Positions 6,561-9,489 of a stretch of 9,489 nucleotides of DNA are shown here, in pieces. Within the stretch, counting starts at the first letter, position 1. Each line of letters begins with the position of its first letter. Under the pieces are notes generated by a model that saw only the letters and a program-made list of their open reading frames with translations, was not told the DNA's origin and ran no database searches. The position numbers and the translations under genes are program-made. Source of the DNA: an uncultured Sutterella sp. Lineage in GTDB: Bacteria; Pseudomonadota; Gammaproteobacteria; Burkholderiales; Burkholderiaceae_F. The stretch lies in NCBI GenBank assembly GCA_900554375.1, contig USHK01000033.1:1-9489 (forward strand), in the 5' to 3' direction.

Positions 6561-7130
6561 ATGAATTACCAAGAAATCACTCGAGAAGAATGCTTCGAAG
6601 CATTAGCAAAAATCATCACCGTTTTAAGCGAAATTATTCTTGACCCGCATGAGAATAAAACTTCCGTCTACCCAAAGGCTGCAGAAGCTTTTAACAGTAT
6701 TGCCGATGAAGTTGGTTTTAATGGCCCTCGTTTCGGCACCGTCTCTTTTAATGAAAACTTTGACCGAGAGGCAGCTAAACTCTTTTACGGTGTCGGTGAC
6801 ACAACGATCGGGATGACGCATTCTTTTTGGGCCGGCGGTCTGATTACGGTCACGGGACAAAATACCCACGAAGCATTTAAAACCTATCTCAACAAGGGCC
6901 TTCAAAACACTTCTAACCTGCCTGACGACCATCTCGCTGTCGAGCTCGCATTCCTTGGACATCTTTTGGCGGAAGACAAAATTGACGAAGCTCAGCAGTT
7001 CGTTAAAACTGAAATCCTGACCTGGTGGCCGACAGCTGAACAAAACATCGACAGCAAGACACAAAACAGAGACATCAAGGCGTTCTTCGCCTCCGTCACA
7101 GCTGCCTTGAAGTTTGTAGAAGCTCTTTAG
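6561..7130 (+). CDS. TorD/DmsD-family molybdoenzyme maturation chaperone
   Basis: A cytoplasmic all-helical chaperone of 189 residues, a typical TorD-family length. Such proteins bind the Tat signal and apo-form of a molybdoenzyme, assist Mo-bisMGD insertion and hold back export until the enzyme is folded. The key sign is PDDHLAVELAFLGHLL (121-136), the family's (P)DHLxxELxFMxxLL motif. KLFYG (73-77) and HSFW (87-90) match the upstream family positions, and QFVKTEILTWWP (146-157) matches the Fl..hL..W.P motif. I chose the ATG at 6561, preceded by AAGGAAG (6551-6557); a GTG at 6528 would add 11 residues without a ribosome site. It lies 367 bp after the B subunit, behind two terminators, so it is transcribed separately but is most simply the dedicated chaperone of the A subunit. 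It ends just before its own terminator. Confidence 0.85.
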   Translation: MNYQEITREECFEALAKIITVLSEIILDPHENKTSVYPKAAEAFNSIADEVGFNGPRFGTVSFNENFDREAAKLFYGVGDTTIGMTHSFWAGGLITVTGQNTHEAFKTYLNKGLQNTSNLPDDHLAVELAFLGHLLAEDKIDEAQQFVKTEILTWWPTAEQNIDSKTQNRDIKAFFASVTAALKFVEAL

Positions 7131-7136
7131 TTTATC

Positions 7137-7156
7137 TGTGTGAACATGTTCACACA
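7137..7156. promoter_or_regulatory. Perfect 20-bp palindrome with CRP-type core TGTGA-N6-TCACA
   Basis: Bases 7137-7156 are identical to their own reverse complement. The core (7139-7154) is TGTGA-N6-TCACA, the exact half-sites and spacing of the CRP/FNR-superfamily CRP consensus. It lies just after the chaperone stop and before that gene's terminator, with its centre 119 bp upstream of the transporter ATG. It could serve class I activation of the transporter from a start near 7208 (TTTAAA at 7196-7201 as -10). It does not match the FNR consensus TTGAT-N4-ATCAA. Regulator identity is inferred. Confidence 0.6.
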
Positions 7157-7165
7157 TGCTTTCCA

Positions 7166-7188
7166 CCGCCTTTTTAAAGGCGGTTTTT
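7166..7188 (+). terminator. Rho-independent terminator of the chaperone gene
   Basis: A perfect 8-bp stem CCGCCTTT/AAAGGCGG (7166-7173, 7176-7183) is followed by TTTTT (7184-7188) and a further T-rich stretch. The nominal loop is 2 nt, so the innermost A-T pairs will open. It begins 36 nt after the chaperone stop. Confidence 0.9.
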
Positions 7189-7265
7189 GCTTTATTTTAA
7201 AGACTTCTCGTCTCCGTTCGTTGCCACGTTGAGACTAAACTATCCGCAAATTCCAAGGAAAAATA

Positions 7266-8237
7266 ATGTTAGCCGCAACAATACTTCATTCACTATCCGC
7301 GGTCTGCGTTTTATTGATCGTGATCGGTTTTGGTGTTTTTCTCGCACGCAAAGGCTGGTTCGATGCGCCCTCGCACCGCGGTATCGTCTCTAAACTCGTC
7401 AACGCCGCGTTGCCGTGCTTTCTTTTTTATTCAGTTATTTCAAAGTTTTCGCATGGCGAACTTTATAACTTACTGAAGTTTGCCGGGCTTCCGTTCCTCA
7501 CGGTCGGCTTGAATTTTTTAGTCTCCGTTCTCTTTATCAAGCTCGGCTGGGTCCGACCTCATATGAAAGGAACCTTTATTGCCGCATTTACCGGAGCGAC
7601 CGTTTTGTTCGTCGGTGTTCCGCTCGTACAAACAATGTACGGCTCTGACGGAATTCCTTATTTGCTCGTCTACTTCTTTGCTAACTGCGTCTTCATTTGG
7701 ACCGTCGGAATTTTTAATATTCAATTAGACGGGGCGCGCCGAGGGATGGCAGAGGAACCCAAGATTTTCTCGGTTCGAGGCCTCAAGATGCTGCTCTCCC
7801 CTCCGCTGATGGGATTTCTTATTGGTTTAATCGTTGTCCTGCTCTCGATTCCCGTTCCTAAGTTTATCGCTCAGTCAACCCACACAATCGGCCAGTTAGC
7901 AACGCCGTTGGCCTTGGTGTTCGTCGGCATTACAGTCTGGCAAATCGGTTTTGAGAAACTCAAAAAACTCCCTAGGGAAGTCTGGCTGATCCTTCTTTCC
8001 TGCTATGTTATTCGTCCGATCACAATGTATTTGTGCACCATGCCGTTAGACATGGATCCGCTGATGAGAAAGTGCTTCATTCTCGCCTCCGCTCTCCCTG
8101 TCTCCTCCGTCATTGCAGTGCTTTCCAAGGCATACGGCGGCGACGAAGAGTTTGCTTCAGAGGCTATTGGGGCAAGCACTGTTGCGATGATCTTCGTCCT
8201 TCCCTTCCTGCTAATTGCCGTCAACCTCGTCAACTGA
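7266..8237 (+). CDS. AEC (auxin efflux carrier) family transporter
   Basis: A 323-residue inner-membrane permease of the AEC family, whose bacterial members move small carboxylates such as malonate or malate. The start ATG follows AAGGAA (7255-7260) by 5 nt. The family layout of two similar halves of about five helices is visible. The first half has KLVNAALPCFLFYSVI (43-58) and the FTGATVLFVGVPLVQTMYG region (108-126); the Asn usual before F.G.P is Thr112 here. A cytoplasmic loop lies around 153-168. The second half has ATPLALVFVGITVW (212-225) and LASALPVSSVIAVLSKAYGGD (273-293), then ASEAIGASTVAMIFVLPF (297-314). It has its own region after the upstream terminator and a CRP-like palindrome at 7137-7156. 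The last 27 bp overlap the end of the convergent kinase gene. The substrate is unknown; it might import or export the compound used by the molybdoenzyme, but nothing in the sequence proves this. Confidence 0.9.
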   Translation: MLAATILHSLSAVCVLLIVIGFGVFLARKGWFDAPSHRGIVSKLVNAALPCFLFYSVISKFSHGELYNLLKFAGLPFLTVGLNFLVSVLFIKLGWVRPHMKGTFIAAFTGATVLFVGVPLVQTMYGSDGIPYLLVYFFANCVFIWTVGIFNIQLDGARRGMAEEPKIFSVRGLKMLLSPPLMGFLIGLIVVLLSIPVPKFIAQSTHTIGQLATPLALVFVGITVWQIGFEKLKKLPREVWLILLSCYVIRPITMYLCTMPLDMDPLMRKCFILASALPVSSVIAVLSKAYGGDEEFASEAIGASTVAMIFVLPFLLIAVNLVN

Positions 8238-9447
8238 ATCCGGCTTGAAACGAATCACGAAGTCGGTCCCTTTGCCGACTTCGGATTTGAGCGCAATATT
8301 CCAGCCTAACGCCTCAGCTGCGCGCTTTGAAATCGCCAGTCCCAAACCGAATCCCTGATAATGGCCGCGACTGCCCTGTCCGGCCCTGAAACCGCGGTCA
8401 AAAACTCGTTCACGATCCTCTTCTTTTATACCGATTCCCGTGTCTCGAATAATGGCTTGATCTTCGTCAACGATGACGGTCACCGTACCCTTGTCCGTGT
8501 AATGAATGGAATTGAAGACAAGATTATCGAAGATAGTTGCACCGAGCACTTCGTTGAATGTCTGCTTGGGCGCCTCCTTCAATTCGACTGAAAGTTTTAA
8601 GCCCTTGTTCTCGGCCTTTTGTTTCCAAGACTCTTTGAGTCCGGCAATGAGTTCCGGCATAGAGCAAAGCGCATTGTTCTGACCCGTTCTTGCCCTGCCG
8701 ATATTTAAAAAGACTTCGGCCATTCCTTTAATTCTCGAAGAGGCATTCTGAGCCCGGCGAATTAATGTTTTTTGACGGTCGTTGCCCTGAACCTGTTCAT
8801 TGAGAAGTTCAAGGCTAGTATCGATCACCGTGAGGGGAGTGCGAACTTCATGGCTGACTTCAGTAGAGAAGGCCCTCTCCTTCATCGCCAGCACTTTGAG
8901 CTTGGAAACCAGTGCTTTAAAAGATCGTTCCAGTTCTCCGATTTCATTGTCGGGCCAATGACCTTTGAAAATCTCTTCGCTGTAGATTTTTCCGTTCTGG
9001 ATCAATCCCTCTGCCCTAACAGCTTCTTTTGTTAACTGCCCCAGAGGAGAAAGGAGCTTGCGACCTAGATACCAGCCGACAAAAGAGCAAATCGCAATCA
9101 AAAGGATGAATCCGACAACTCCGATTCTAAAAAGGTGTCTTTCCCAAATCTCAAAATTCCCTTGATGGCGCGTCAGGACATAACGCTTTCCGTCAATAAT
9201 CTTAGTGTAGGTATGAAGATCTTCACCGTCCGTAAACTCCGTATAACCTTGAGGATAATGTTTAAAAAGATCTGGAATTGCTCGGCTGGGATCTCCTTCA
9301 ATATAAAGACGGGAAACATGGTCCAAGCGGGGCGGCTTTCCCTGCAGAATATCGGCCGTAACCACCGTTTGAAGCATGTCATCCATGACAGATGCCATAA
9401 GTTTGTTTTCCGCAGTCTCCAATACATAAACGAGCGTAATGGAATAG
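8211..9447 (-). CDS. Sensor histidine kinase, 5' end missing
   Basis: The C-terminal 411 residues of a membrane-bound two-component kinase. The first residues of the apparent frame (MCIRDS) are adapter, so the true start and first membrane helix are lost. In that frame's 417-residue numbering, about 7-110 is a periplasmic sensor region (AIPDLFKHYPQGYTEF, then KRYVLTRHQGNFEIWERHL), which resembles sensors of CarS/ColS-like kinases. A membrane helix lies at 111-133, then HAMP (to about 190), HisKA with FSTEVSHEVRTPL (phospho-acceptor H205), and a GHKL ATPase. Its N-box is FDNLVFNSIHYT (312-323), G1 is DTGIGI (341-346), F-box RVFDRGFR (353-360) and G2 GFGLGLAISK (371-380). All catalytic elements are intact. 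The gene ends at a TAG 27 bp inside the convergent transporter gene. No response regulator is in the window; it probably lies upstream, off the contig. The signal is unknown. Confidence 0.95.
8258..8283. terminator. 9-bp hairpin after the transporter stop, inside the kinase 3' coding end
   Basis: A perfect inverted repeat CGAAGTCGG/CCGACTTCG (8258-8266, 8275-8283) with an 8-nt loop lies 20 nt past the transporter stop. It could act as the transporter's 3' end or terminator, but the following bases (GATTTGAG) lack a true T-run. On the minus strand it encodes kinase residues around 394-403 (SEVGKGTDFV), so the pairing may be partly a coding accident. Confidence 0.35.
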
Positions 9448-9489
9448 CTGTCTCTTATACACATCTGACGCTGCCGACGACTCCTTACG
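9448..9489. other. Illumina Nextera i5-side adapter (non-genomic)
   Basis: Bases 9448-9480 are the reverse complement of the Nextera read-1 transposase adapter, starting with mosaic end CTGTCTCTTATACACATCT. Bases 9481-9488 (CTCCTTAC) occupy the i5 index position (reverse complement GTAAGGAG, a standard index from memory), and the last G begins the P5 oligo. The artefact peptide MCIRDS comes from here. Confidence 0.98.

Noticed and set aside
7139..7154. FNR/anaerobic-box reading of the palindrome
   Set aside because: The half-sites are TGTGA/TCACA with N6, not TTGAT-N4-ATCAA, so a CRP-type site fits better.
6624..7166. 180-codon minus-strand frame over the chaperone gene
   Set aside because: The plus strand carries a convincing TorD-type protein with a good ribosome site; the opposite frame is a shadow.

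Overview
The window is one complete assembled contig: bases 48-9447 are genomic, and both ends are Illumina Nextera library adapter (1-47 and 9448-9489). The two outermost genes are therefore cut by the sequencing construct, and the apparent protein ends there are adapter translations. GC content, strong AAGGA-type ribosome sites and protein style suggest a Gram-negative proteobacterium. My best guess is a gut-associated Sutterellaceae-like betaproteobacterium (Sutterella/Parasutterella type). This is an impression from memory of these families, not a measured assignment.

Layout, left to right. 48-1118 (-): the N-terminal 357 residues of a larger unknown protein with a degenerate PHP-phosphoesterase-like signature. 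1290-2015 (+): a DUF554/YqgA-type membrane protein. 2220-3206 (-): a LysR-type regulator, divergent from a molybdoenzyme operon. 3340-5541 and 5552-6193 (+): the Tat-exported molybdopterin catalytic subunit and its four-cluster ferredoxin-like electron-transfer subunit, closed by two tandem hairpins. 6561-7130 (+): a TorD-type chaperone with its own leader and terminator. 7266-8237 (+): an AEC-family transporter, preceded by a perfect CRP-like palindrome. 8211-9447 (-): a sensor histidine kinase missing its 5' end, whose 3' end overlaps the transporter gene tail to tail by 27 bp.

The core of the window is the module regulator - catalytic A - iron-sulfur B - chaperone (2220-7130). The LysR protein probably senses a small molecule and controls the divergent AB operon through inverted repeats at 3213-3257. 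The TorD-like protein probably helps load the cofactor and gate Tat export of A. B passes electrons to A. No membrane quinol-oxidising subunit (NrfD/PsrC or DmsC type) is present, so the electron donor must be encoded elsewhere. The substrate cannot be read from the sequence. The LysR subfamily resemblance (NahR/DntR/NodD-like C-terminus) and the absence of a membrane anchor make a dedicated gut respiratory or dehydroxylase-like enzyme an attractive but unproven idea.

No RNA genes, CRISPR arrays or intact mobile elements were seen.
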